A stretch of DNA of 64,000 nt from Bacillota bacterium (GTDB lineage: Bacteria; Bacillota; Clostridia; Christensenellales; DTU072), in assembly GCA_023394875.1 (NCBI GenBank), contig JAEXAB010000003.1, positions 124,001-188,000 of the forward strand. The letters run 5' to 3'. The position numbers and the translations under genes are program-made. A model generated the notes under the pieces. That model was not told where the DNA came from. It searched no databases and saw only the letters and a program-made list of their open reading frames with translations. Of the stretch, positions 17,420 through 24,590 are shown piece by piece. Numbering within the stretch: position 1 is the first letter of the stretch; the number at the start of each line of letters is the position of its first letter.

Positions 17420-18025
17420 ATGGGAACATTCTTAATGATTATTGTAATGGCTGTATTCGTCAATAACTTCCTTTTGGTGCAGTTTTTGGGCATCTGTCCG
17501 TTTTTGGGACTTTCCAGAACCACAAGCAGCGCGTTTGGTATGGGCATTGCGGTAACGGTAGTTATGGCAATAACCTGTCTTATTACTTATCCTATTTATA
17601 ACTTCATTTTGGTACCGTTAGGACTGCAGTATCTGGAGATTATTATATTTATCTTCGTAATTGCCGCTCTTGTTCAGATGTTGGAAAAGGTAATAAAAAA
17701 ATTCGCTCCACCCCTTTATAACGCTATGGGAATTTATCTTCCCTTAATTACCACCAACTGCGCGGTATTAGGCGTAGCCGAAAGCGTAATCGATTCTTCC
17801 ATGATGCTTAATCTTCTCAATATATCAACCATGAACTTAGGCGTGGCTGTTTTATACGGAGCTTTTGCCGGAATTGGCTTTACCGTGGCAATAGTAATGC
17901 TCAGCGGTTTGCGTGAAAAAGTAGATTACCTTGATATTTCCAAATCCATGAAAGGCTTCCCCATTACAATGATGACAGCGTGTTTTATGGCGATGGGCTT
18001 TTACGTATTCAATCTGATAGGCTGA
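17420..18025 (+). CDS. rnfA: Rnf complex subunit RnfA
   Basis: 201 residues, six membrane helices, opposite in topology to RnfE. VNNFLLVQFLGICPFLGLSRT and LPLITTNCAVLGVAES carry the two conserved Cys for the shared iron-sulfur centre. It is colinear over its whole length with clostridial RnfA. SD GGAGG precedes the ATG, and it lies two bases after rnfE. With RnfE it forms the conduit that links cytoplasmic ferredoxin oxidation to flavins outside and to ion movement. Confidence 0.96.
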   Translation: MGTFLMIIVMAVFVNNFLLVQFLGICPFLGLSRTTSSAFGMGIAVTVVMAITCLITYPIYNFILVPLGLQYLEIIIFIFVIAALVQMLEKVIKKFAPPLYNAMGIYLPLITTNCAVLGVAESVIDSSMMLNLLNISTMNLGVAVLYGAFAGIGFTVAIVMLSGLREKVDYLDISKSMKGFPITMMTACFMAMGFYVFNLIG

Positions 18026-18038
18026 CGGAGGTTATTAA

Positions 18039-18854
18039 ATGATATTTTTATTAAACGCCATACAATGGAATAAAGTCGGCTTAGTGTTAGGAATAGTAGC
18101 GGCTCTGGCTGTATTATTTTCGGTACTTATTTTGATAGTTACTAAGGTCTGTCACATAGAAGAGGATGAAAAAATACTGAAAATTTTGGAAAATCTGGCA
18201 GGGGCCAACTGCGGAGGCTGCGGACATTCGGGCTGTGAGGGTTATGCTAAAGCCTTAGCTTGCGGCAAAGGCAAATTATCGGACTGCAAAGTAACCAGCA
18301 ACGAAGCAAAAGCAGTTATCGCAAAACTTGCCGACATTCCTTTTGAGGAAGAAGAACAGACCGTTTGCGTAGTAAAATGCAGCGGCGGAAAAAACAGCGC
18401 GAACAAGTTTTCTTACGTGGGTAACCCCGGGTGTATTAACCAAAAAGTAATTCAAGGCGGAAGGAAAATCTGTCTTACCGCTTGCCTTGGCGGGGGTAGC
18501 TGTATTTCCGTTTGCCCTGTTAACGCCATAAAAATGAAAGATGAAGTTGCGGTAATCGACAAAACTTTGTGTATTTCCTGCGGCGCATGCAAATTGACGT
18601 GTCCCCAAAGCGTTATTGACAGAATACCGGCAAACGCCCCTATTTACGTTGCTTGCTCTACCCATTGTAGAGGCAAAGAAACAACATCCTTTTGTTCGGT
18701 CGGCTGCATAGGCTGCGGAATATGCGCCAAACTATGCCCCGAAAAGGCAATTACTATGGAAAACTTTCTGCCCGTAATCGATTATAAAAAATGCACGGGT
18801 TGTCAAACCTGTGTAGCAAAATGCCCCAAAAAGGTAATTAAATCCCGTAAATAA
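18039..18854 (+). CDS. rnfB: Rnf complex subunit RnfB (ferredoxin-accepting iron-sulfur subunit)
   Basis: 271 residues. One N-terminal helix (about 13-34) is followed by a 4Fe-4S domain CGGCGHSGCEGYAKAL ending GKLSDC, then a string of ferredoxin-type motifs (CLGGGSCISVCP, CISCGACKLTCP, CIGCGICAKLCP, CTGCQTCVAKCP). This fits RnfB, the entry point for electrons from reduced ferredoxin. The same CGxCGxxxC...DC motif recurs at the end of the hydrogenase-like protein at 19901-21184. It is the last gene of the operon and a strong terminator follows 22 bases after the stop. Confidence 0.95.
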   Translation: MIFLLNAIQWNKVGLVLGIVAALAVLFSVLILIVTKVCHIEEDEKILKILENLAGANCGGCGHSGCEGYAKALACGKGKLSDCKVTSNEAKAVIAKLADIPFEEEEQTVCVVKCSGGKNSANKFSYVGNPGCINQKVIQGGRKICLTACLGGGSCISVCPVNAIKMKDEVAVIDKTLCISCGACKLTCPQSVIDRIPANAPIYVACSTHCRGKETTSFCSVGCIGCGICAKLCPEKAITMENFLPVIDYKKCTGCQTCVAKCPKKVIKSRK

Positions 18855-18876
18855 AAATTGTTTTGGAATAAATGAT

Positions 18877-18906
18877 AAAACAGCGGCAAAATAACCGCTG
18901 TTTTTT
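18877..18906. terminator. Bidirectional terminator between rnfB and the PHP gene
   Basis: 10-bp stem AAAACAGCGG/CCGCTGTTTT with loop CAAAATAA and T6 on the plus strand; the A-rich left side gives a T run on the minus strand. It separates the convergent rnf and hydrogenase-like operons. Confidence 0.85.
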
Positions 18907-18907
18907 A

Positions 18908-19594
18908 TTATAGCGCCGAAAAAATATCCTCAATTCCGAAACTTTCTGCTTCGATAAAATTTTCCGCCGAAGAAATATCGGTTAAATAGTGAGCGTCGGA
19001 ATTAGTAATACTCTTAAAGTTACTATACTGCCCTCTTATCTCCGCGCTGGCCGTTGAAGAAAACTCTATCAAGGAAAAAGGTAAGTCCTCAGGTATTGCG
19101 CCCAAAATTGCCAAAATTCCGTTTGCTTCGCGGTCAATATGGGCAAGGATTGCCTTTCCGTCCATATCGATTATACTTTGGGTTACTTCATAAATACCTT
19201 GATTTGCGCCCAACAATAACATCCTTTCTTCTTTACCGACTATATTATTGTCGCTGTCGATAATCAATTGTTCGCCGAAAGTGTTTTCGTCGTTTTTTAT
19301 AGGCGGAAAGCTTAAAGTGTAGTAAAATTGCTGTAAGTCAGAAAAATTCTTAAATAAAGCCACTACGTGAATTTCTTCGGAGGTCTGAATTTCTATTCCC
19401 GGTAGTACGGTAACGCCGAAAGCCTCCCCGCACTCCATTGCCGCAAGCACGTTACTAATAGCGTTATGGTCGCAAACCGCTATTGCGTTTAAGCCCTTGA
19501 CCGATGCCATAGCAACTATACTCTCCGGAGTATTTTCGTTGTCGGCGCACGGCGACAAAGCCGAATGTATATGAAAATCGTAGTATACTTTCAT
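18908..19594 (-). CDS. PHP-domain metal-dependent phosphoesterase
   Basis: 228 residues. The four PHP motifs are present: DFHIHSALSPC (HxH), AVCDHNAI, the ILAHIDREANG histidine motif and SDAHYL near the end. These bind two or three metal ions and hydrolyse phosphoesters, for example nucleotides or 3',5'-bisphosphates; the substrate here is unknown. It is the last gene of the five-gene hydrogenase-like operon, and its ATG overlaps the stop of the DRTGG gene by one base (TAATG), so translation is coupled. The 3' end abuts the shared rnfB terminator. Confidence 0.9.
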   Translation of the reverse strand: MKVYYDFHIHSALSPCADNENTPESIVAMASVKGLNAIAVCDHNAISNVLAAMECGEAFGVTVLPGIEIQTSEEIHVVALFKNFSDLQQFYYTLSFPPIKNDENTFGEQLIIDSDNNIVGKEERMLLLGANQGIYEVTQSIIDMDGKAILAHIDREANGILAILGAIPEDLPFSLIEFSSTASAEIRGQYSNFKSITNSDAHYLTDISSAENFIEAESFGIEDIFSAL

Positions 19595-19914
19595 TATTTT
19601 GAATACGTAATAACGGCGTTAAAAATATCCAAGTCGGTTTCTATAAGACTCAGATTTTCGTTTTTTATTCTTTCTATTAGCTTAACGTCAGCTTTCGTAC
19701 CCTCACAGCAAATAATAAGACCGATTTCGGCAAGTAAAGCGACAGCGGCGACGTTTACATTGTTCATTACGGTAAACCAAGCGCAGTCAGCGGGAGCCTT
19801 TCCCATTACAAAACTGAGAAAATCCCCTGCGTAACCGCCCACGACTTCTTTATTCATGTCGCTAACGTATACAACGTTTGCCGAAAGTTTTTTTACTATT
19901 TCACTTATTTTCAC
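19594..19914 (-). CDS. DRTGG-domain protein (first copy)
   Basis: 106 residues, almost all one DRTGG domain, the small alpha/beta fold also found near Pta and CBS proteins. It starts MKISEIVKKLSANVV, nearly the same as the copy at 21633-21986, and shares its hydrophobic core. The family often sits beside [FeFe]-hydrogenase and anti-sigma ATPase genes in anaerobes; its ligand is unknown, with nucleotide binding a reasonable guess. It overlaps the hydrogenase-like gene upstream by 14 bases and the PHP gene downstream by one base. Confidence 0.85.
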   Translation of the reverse strand: MKISEIVKKLSANVVYVSDMNKEVVGGYAGDFLSFVMGKAPADCAWFTVMNNVNVAAVALLAEIGLIICCEGTKADVKLIERIKNENLSLIETDLDIFNAVITYSK

Positions 19915-21184
19915 TGCTGATCATCTCCAAAAGTTTGTCCATGTCTATTCTGTGGCAGTCGGTAATTTTGGCATCACCCCTAGCAACGTCCTCGGCAAAG
20001 GCTTGACAGGAAGGAGCACCGCAGCTACCGCAGTCCAATGCGGGCAGAAGCTTTATTATGTTGTTTATTTTTTCTAACTTTAACATAGCCTTAACTAAAT
20101 CGGTATCAAGGCGCAAATCTTCATATAATGAAGGCGCTTTTTCCCAGGTGTAGAAATCATTGTCTTTGCCTTGGGTACTAAGCTTGTTTTTACTAAGCGG
20201 CAGATATTTTCTCTGCGACTGAATTTTCGCTTTGGCGACAAAGGGGTTTTCTATGTTAAGAACGCCGCCTACGCAACCGCCCACACAGGCGTTAAGCTCT
20301 ATAAATTCAATTCCCTCACTCAATTTGCCGTTTTCTAGTTCTTTAAGTACGTTAATTACGTTTTCCACGCCGTCGGCTGCCAGATATTTTTCTTTGAGAA
20401 GACTTGCCGCTTCTCCGCCCGAAGCCGCCCAACTTAGCCCGAAAATGCCGATTTCCGACAAATCTCTAGGGGCTTCTATCTTCTTCATAACGGGAAGTAA
20501 CTTGAAATATATTTCACTTGCGGAAAATACTCCGTCAACAACAGGTTTATCAACGCATAGTCCTGTTTTTAGTGCAAATACCTTAGCAGGGCAAGGACTA
20601 ATAAAGAAAATCCCTATTTCTTCACTCTTAAACCCTGTTTTTTTGACCGCTTCTTCTCTGGCTATTTTTGCAGAAATATCGGCAGGGGTAAGAATAGGCA
20701 AAAGTTTGTCGGCTAAATCATGGAAGCGAAGCATAATAAGCTCCACCACGGCAGGACAAGCCGTAGAAATAACGGGAAGTTTCAAATCCTTGTTTTCGAA
20801 CATTTTTCTGGATAGTTCGCTTACTAGTTCGGCTCCACGCGCTACTTCAAAAACATCGTCAAAACCGATACTTAATAATCCTTCTACCAAGTAATTTAGG
20901 TTTTCTAAATTTTCAAACTGACCGTAAAGGGAAGGCGCAGGCAAAGCTACGCGATACTTAAATCTATTGTCTTCCAGCAGTTCCAGACTGTCGTAAGTTG
21001 CTTTTTTGGCATTATGCGGACACATACGGATACACTCTCCGCAGCCGATGCATCTTTCATAGTGAATTATCGCTTTACCGTTTCTTACTCTTATAGCTTC
21101 GGTAGGACAGCGCTTCATACAAGCAACGCATCCTTTGCATTTTTCGGAGTCTAAAATAACGGTATGTAATCCTTTGTCTGGCAT
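19901..21184 (-). CDS. [FeFe]-hydrogenase homologue, probable sensory type
   Basis: 427 residues. Two N-terminal 4Fe-4S motifs (CKGCVACMKRCP, CIGCGECIRMCP) precede the H-cluster domain (about 70-340) and a C-terminal RnfB-like cluster (CGSCGAPSCQAFAEDVA ending TDC). H-cluster signatures are L1 STACPAVVEL, L2 SPCPAKVFAL and L3 NACVGGCVGGV, so all four cluster cysteines are kept. The proton-relay Cys that precedes the L1 ligand in catalytic enzymes is Ala. That change, the compact domain set and the neighbours (two DRTGG proteins, RsbW-like ATPase, PHP protein) match the sensory/group D class rather than a bulk H2 producer. Reading it as a redox or H2 sensor is inference. Maturases HydE, HydF and HydG are not in the window. 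Confidence 0.86.
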   Translation of the reverse strand: MPDKGLHTVILDSEKCKGCVACMKRCPTEAIRVRNGKAIIHYERCIGCGECIRMCPHNAKKATYDSLELLEDNRFKYRVALPAPSLYGQFENLENLNYLVEGLLSIGFDDVFEVARGAELVSELSRKMFENKDLKLPVISTACPAVVELIMLRFHDLADKLLPILTPADISAKIAREEAVKKTGFKSEEIGIFFISPCPAKVFALKTGLCVDKPVVDGVFSASEIYFKLLPVMKKIEAPRDLSEIGIFGLSWAASGGEAASLLKEKYLAADGVENVINVLKELENGKLSEGIEFIELNACVGGCVGGVLNIENPFVAKAKIQSQRKYLPLSKNKLSTQGKDNDFYTWEKAPSLYEDLRLDTDLVKAMLKLEKINNIIKLLPALDCGSCGAPSCQAFAEDVARGDAKITDCHRIDMDKLLEMISSENK

Positions 21185-21192
21185 GTCAACCT

Positions 21193-21636
21193 CTAATTAT
21201 TGCCGCCCTTTATTTTGACGACCATTTTTATTTTTGTACCCTCGCCAACGGTGGATTCTATCTCCATATCGTCGCTGTATTTTTTCATATTAGGCAGTCC
21301 CATTCCCGCGCCGAAACCAAGCGACCTTATATTATCGGGAGCAGTCGACCAGCCCTCCTGCATAGCAAGAGGAATATCGGGGATACCGGGACCTACGTCG
21401 GTAAGCTCTATTATTATTTCGTCCTTGTCGATACACACTTTGGCTTTGCCGCCCTTAGCGTGAATGACCATGTTGATTTCGCCTTCGTACATGCAAATTG
21501 CCGCCTTCCGAATAATTTCGGCTGGCAGTCCCAATTTTTTTAGATTGTACTTAACCGCCTCGCTGGCTGTGCCGGCGGATACGAAATTTTCTCCGTCTAC
21601 ATCAAAATCCAAGAATATTTTACTGTTTTCGCTCAT
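21193..21636 (-). CDS. RsbW-like ATP-binding (HATPase_c) regulatory protein
   Basis: 147 residues, a single GHKL ATPase domain. The N box is YEGEINMVIHA, the G1 box DVGPGIPDI and the G2 box GFGAGMGLPNM, as in anti-sigma kinases of the RsbW/SpoIIAB group. No HisKA dimerisation domain is present, so it is not a classic sensor kinase. Partners would be an anti-anti-sigma factor or a neighbouring DRTGG or hydrogenase-like protein; no sigma or STAS gene lies in the window. It overlaps the upstream DRTGG gene as ATGA and lies 8 bases before the hydrogenase-like gene. Confidence 0.88.
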   Translation of the reverse strand: MSENSKIFLDFDVDGENFVSAGTASEAVKYNLKKLGLPAEIIRKAAICMYEGEINMVIHAKGGKAKVCIDKDEIIIELTDVGPGIPDIPLAMQEGWSTAPDNIRSLGFGAGMGLPNMKKYSDDMEIESTVGEGTKIKMVVKIKGGNN

Positions 21637-21986
21637 AGCGTCAATAAGCCTCCGTCAAGTCCGGCGCTGTAGAGCTTTCCGCAAGCAACAAACATTCTGT
21701 CTTCGCTGCTAAGTAATACAATGCCTTTTTCTTTGGCTAAAGCAACGCTTACCGCATCGGGAATTTTGTTCCTTACGTACACGATACATACCATATCCAT
21801 CATAATAGCCGTTCTGACTACCTGAGGATTATTAAGACCGGTTATTAAAACAGCCTGATCTTTTACAAACGCCAATACGTCGCTCATCATATCGGAGGCG
21901 CAAGCTGTGGCTACCTCTTTGTCGCAGTCGTCTTCGCAGCAAATAACTTTTGCATTCAATAATTTTACAATTTCCGAAATTTTCAT
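21633..21986 (-). CDS. DRTGG-domain protein (second copy, first gene of the operon)
   Basis: 117 residues, a single DRTGG domain. MKISEIVKLLNAKVI matches the other copy's N-terminus, but the two diverge afterwards, and this copy has several Cys (CCEDDCDKEVATACAS) that the other lacks. The extra cysteines could bind metal or respond to redox state; this is speculation. It is the promoter-proximal gene of the hydrogenase-like operon. The promoter lies at 22017-22045 and AAGGAT is the SD. Confidence 0.84.
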   Translation of the reverse strand: MKISEIVKLLNAKVICCEDDCDKEVATACASDMMSDVLAFVKDQAVLITGLNNPQVVRTAIMMDMVCIVYVRNKIPDAVSVALAKEKGIVLLSSEDRMFVACGKLYSAGLDGGLLTL

Positions 21987-22016
21987 ACATCTATCCTTAT
22001 ATATTTGTTACAAAGT

Positions 22017-22045
22017 ATTATATCATAAGGTATCAACGTTGTAAA
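22017..22045 (-). promoter_or_regulatory. Sigma-A promoter of the hydrogenase-like operon
   Basis: On the minus strand, TTTACA (22045-22040), 17-bp spacer, TATAAT (22022-22017), about 30 bases before the first ATG. Confidence 0.72.
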
Positions 22046-22069
22046 GACATTATAATTTTGCGATATCGT

Positions 22070-22098
22070 TTGCAAATGTAAGATGCCTATTGTATAAT
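22070..22098 (+). promoter_or_regulatory. Sigma-A promoter of lysA
   Basis: TTGCAA (22070-22075), 17-bp spacer, TATAAT (22093-22098). It is divergent from the promoter at 22017-22045. Confidence 0.75.
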
Positions 22099-22127
22099 AC
22101 CTAGTAATAACAACTCTGGAGAAGAAA

Positions 22128-23387
22128 ATGAAAACGCCTTTTATCACCAAAGAAAAAGCATTGGAAATTATTAAAAAATACCCTACGCCTTTCCATATTT
22201 ACGACAAAGCCGGCATAATTAAAAATGCAAAACGCCTCTATTCGGCTTTTTCCTTTAATAAAGGCTTTAAGGAATATTTTGCGGTAAAAGCTACTCCAAA
22301 CCCCACGATTTTGAAAATTTTGAAAGAACAAGGCTGCGGAGTGGACTGCTCTTCTCTAACCGAACTTCTAATGGCAAAGGCTCTTGGCTTTAGCGGTGAT
22401 GAAATTATGTTCAGCAGTAACGAAACTGCCGCCGAAGAGTTTGTTTTGGCAAGAGAACTAAACGCTATAATTAACCTTGACGATATCACCCATATAGAAT
22501 ACTTAAAAAAACATGCCGGTATCCCCAACAAAATTTGTCTGCGCTACAATCCGGGCGGAGATTTTACCATAAATAACCAAATTATGGGCAATCCTGCCGA
22601 TGCCAAATACGGACTTACCCGTCCGCAGATGACTGAAGCGGTCAAAATACTACAAAAAGAGGGTGTAAAAACTTTCGGCGTTCATGCCTTCCTTGCCAGC
22701 AACACCTTAGGTAACGAATATTACCCCAAATTAGCCGAAATTTTATTTGAAACGGTTTGCGAACTGCATAATGAAACTGGCGCATACTTTGAATTTGTAA
22801 ATTTAAGCGGGGGTATTGGTATCCCCTACCGTCCCGAACAAACGGAAAACGATATAAATATTATCGCTAAAGGAGTGGAAGAAGCCTACGTTAAGTGCTT
22901 AGGAAAAAGTGAATTAAAGCCTAAGATTTTTACCGAACTAGGTAGATACATGCTTGCCCCTTACGGAATGCTAATTACAACGGCTATTCACGAAAAGCAC
23001 ACCCATAAAGAGTATATCGGCGTGGATTCCTGCTCTGCTAACCTAATGCGCCCTGCTATTTACGGAGCATACCACCACATTACGGTATTGGGAAAAGAGA
23101 ACGAACCGAACAACTATACCTATGACGTGGTAGGTAGCCTTTGCGAGAACTCCGACAAGTTTGCGGTGGACAGAAAGCTGCCCAAAATAGAAATCGGCGA
23201 TATCCTTGCCATACACGACACCGGAGCGCACGGCTTTGCTATGGGATATAACTATAACGGAAAGTTGCGCAGCGCCGAAGTTTTACTAAACGAAGACGGA
23301 TCTTTTGAACTTATCCGCCGCGCCGAAACGGTAAAAGATTATTTTGCTACGTTTAACTACATGGAAGAATTTTCTCAATACAGATAA
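22128..23387 (+). CDS. lysA: Diaminopimelate decarboxylase
   Basis: 419 residues, the usual length. A fold-III PLP decarboxylase: FAVKATPNP holds the Schiff-base lysine, NLSGGIGIPYRPEQ binds the PLP phosphate, ELGRYMLAP contributes substrate contacts, and GSLCENSDKFA with TGAHGFAMGYNYN is the C-terminal active site. The HAFLASNT segment replaces the HIGS motif of proteobacterial LysA, as in a recognised clostridial subclass. It converts meso-diaminopimelate to lysine. It has its own promoter and the terminator at 23406; SD TGGAGA. lysC, the first enzyme of the pathway, is at 52.7-54.0 kb. Confidence 0.9.
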   Translation: MKTPFITKEKALEIIKKYPTPFHIYDKAGIIKNAKRLYSAFSFNKGFKEYFAVKATPNPTILKILKEQGCGVDCSSLTELLMAKALGFSGDEIMFSSNETAAEEFVLARELNAIINLDDITHIEYLKKHAGIPNKICLRYNPGGDFTINNQIMGNPADAKYGLTRPQMTEAVKILQKEGVKTFGVHAFLASNTLGNEYYPKLAEILFETVCELHNETGAYFEFVNLSGGIGIPYRPEQTENDINIIAKGVEEAYVKCLGKSELKPKIFTELGRYMLAPYGMLITTAIHEKHTHKEYIGVDSCSANLMRPAIYGAYHHITVLGKENEPNNYTYDVVGSLCENSDKFAVDRKLPKIEIGDILAIHDTGAHGFAMGYNYNGKLRSAEVLLNEDGSFELIRRAETVKDYFATFNYMEEFSQYR

Positions 23388-23405
23388 AACAAACTAGTTA
23401 AAAAA

Positions 23406-23435
23406 AAGCTCTTGTGTAACGCAAGAGCTTTTTAT
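23406..23435. terminator. Bidirectional terminator between lysA and minE
   Basis: 9-bp perfect stem AAGCTCTTG/CAAGAGCTT, 7-base loop, T run on both strands (TTTTTAT plus, TTTTTTT minus). It overlaps the minE stop codon by a few bases. Confidence 0.87.
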
Positions 23436-23665
23436 ATTATTCTTACTTCCTTAACTCCGTCAGCGCAAGCAGAAATATTTATTTGATAAATGCCTTCGGA
23501 ATTTATATCGATAGTTACTTCCGCGCCCTCTTCGGTCAGATTAAAATACCCTTGCAAAATGCGTGAAATGTCTTTTTTGAGTATCTTCATAACACCGTTA
23601 GGGATACTGATATTATCATTTAATAATACGCGCTTTAGTCGCAATATTTCTTCGTTTTTTTTCAT
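23432..23665 (-). CDS. minE: Cell division topological specificity factor MinE (short N-terminus)
   Basis: 77 residues. The AKERL-like helix (LRLKRVLLND), LKKDISRILQGYF and the beta-strand segment AEVTIDIN then YQINIS match MinE, which stimulates MinD ATPase and drives pole-to-pole oscillation of the division inhibitor. The usual amphipathic membrane-targeting start (about ten residues with Leu/Phe) is absent or reduced to MKKNEEI. It follows minD by three bases. No minC lies beside the pair. Confidence 0.83.
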   Translation of the reverse strand: MKKNEEILRLKRVLLNDNISIPNGVMKILKKDISRILQGYFNLTEEGAEVTIDINSEGIYQINISACADGVKEVRII

Positions 23666-23668
23666 AAG

Positions 23669-24442
23669 CTATCGTAACATTCTCTTTAATTTTTGAAAAA
23701 CGGTGTTATAGGGAGCGGCGCAGTCGTATATTCTTTTGCCCTCTCCATCTATATATTCGGCAAGCAGATTAAAACTATAAGTAAGGTTGGATTTTTTGTC
23801 GTTCAAATCAATAAGACCATACAAGTTTACGTAATCTTCTTCGGGCAGAACTCCGCACAAGGGTATTTTCATAGACTTTGCAATTTCGGCAGGGTCGATT
23901 ATTATATTGTCGGCAACGTACTCTCCCCGCATACGGTTAATTATCAAACCGATTTTACTTATATTGTAGCTTGCCAAAAGTTTGGACGCCTTATAGCCGT
24001 CTCTGATACTGGAAATATGGGGCGTGGTCACAATTAATGCCTCATCGGCTCCGCTTGCCGCTCTGTGAAAACTGTCCTCTATTCCTGCAGGACTATCAAT
24101 AAGCACATATTGAAAGTTGTTTTTCAGTTCGCTCACTATCCCAAAAAAGTTATCGGCGGTAATAAGGCTGTTCGAAGCAGTGGTGGCGGGCAAAACAAAT
24201 AGATTTTCATTGATTTTTATGAGGCATTGCATTATTCTTGCTTTGCCTTTTATTATATCGCCGATATCATAAATGATTTTTTCTTCTATCCGCATAACGA
24301 CGTCGAGGTTGTTTAATCCTATATCACCCTCAATCAAAACTACTTTCTTACCCCGTAAAGAAAGCGCTACCCCCAAATTCGCCGTTACCGTAGTTTTGCC
24401 TACGCCGCCCTTGCCTGAAGTTATTACTATACTTTTTCCCAT
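23669..24442 (-). CDS. minD: Septum site-determining ATPase MinD
   Basis: 257 residues. The deviant Walker A motif GKGGVGKTT (about 10-18) with signature lysine, the DSPAGIE switch region (about 115) and the C-terminal amphipathic helix VFQKLKRMLR (membrane-targeting) are all present. MinD dimerises with ATP on the membrane and recruits MinC and MinE. The start at 24442 lacks an SD, and a TATACT box ends only 12 bases upstream, so the mRNA may be almost leaderless. It is divergent from guaB and followed three bases later by minE. The usual upstream minC is missing here. Confidence 0.94.
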   Translation of the reverse strand: MGKSIVITSGKGGVGKTTVTANLGVALSLRGKKVVLIEGDIGLNNLDVVMRIEEKIIYDIGDIIKGKARIMQCLIKINENLFVLPATTASNSLITADNFFGIVSELKNNFQYVLIDSPAGIEDSFHRAASGADEALIVTTPHISSIRDGYKASKLLASYNISKIGLIINRMRGEYVADNIIIDPAEIAKSMKIPLCGVLPEEDYVNLYGLIDLNDKKSNLTYSFNLLAEYIDGEGKRIYDCAAPYNTVFQKLKRMLR

Positions 24443-24519
24443 AGCTAAAACTTTAGTATAAAGAGCATGTAGAAAAATAAAACAATATAAATTTTATCTG
24501 GTTTTTGTGTCTTAATAAA

Positions 24520-24549
24520 TTGACTTTTAGTTTTGCCAAAGGCTATAAT
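24520..24549 (+). promoter_or_regulatory. Sigma-A promoter of guaBA
   Basis: TTGACT (24520-24525), 18-bp spacer, TATAAT (24544-24549), about 35 bases of leader before the guaB ATG. No purine riboswitch or long leader is visible. Confidence 0.8.
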
Positions 24550-24590
24550 CATTATTATATTATTTTAATAAAGACATAAGGAGAGGAATT

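Noticed and set aside
20232..20894. 220-residue plus-strand ORF
   Set aside because: Antisense to the [FeFe]-hydrogenase homologue, Ser/Pro/Leu-rich shadow composition, no SD and no family.
24443..24590. Purine riboswitch before guaB
   Set aside because: No purine-aptamer pairing; the leader is only about 35 bases beyond the promoter.
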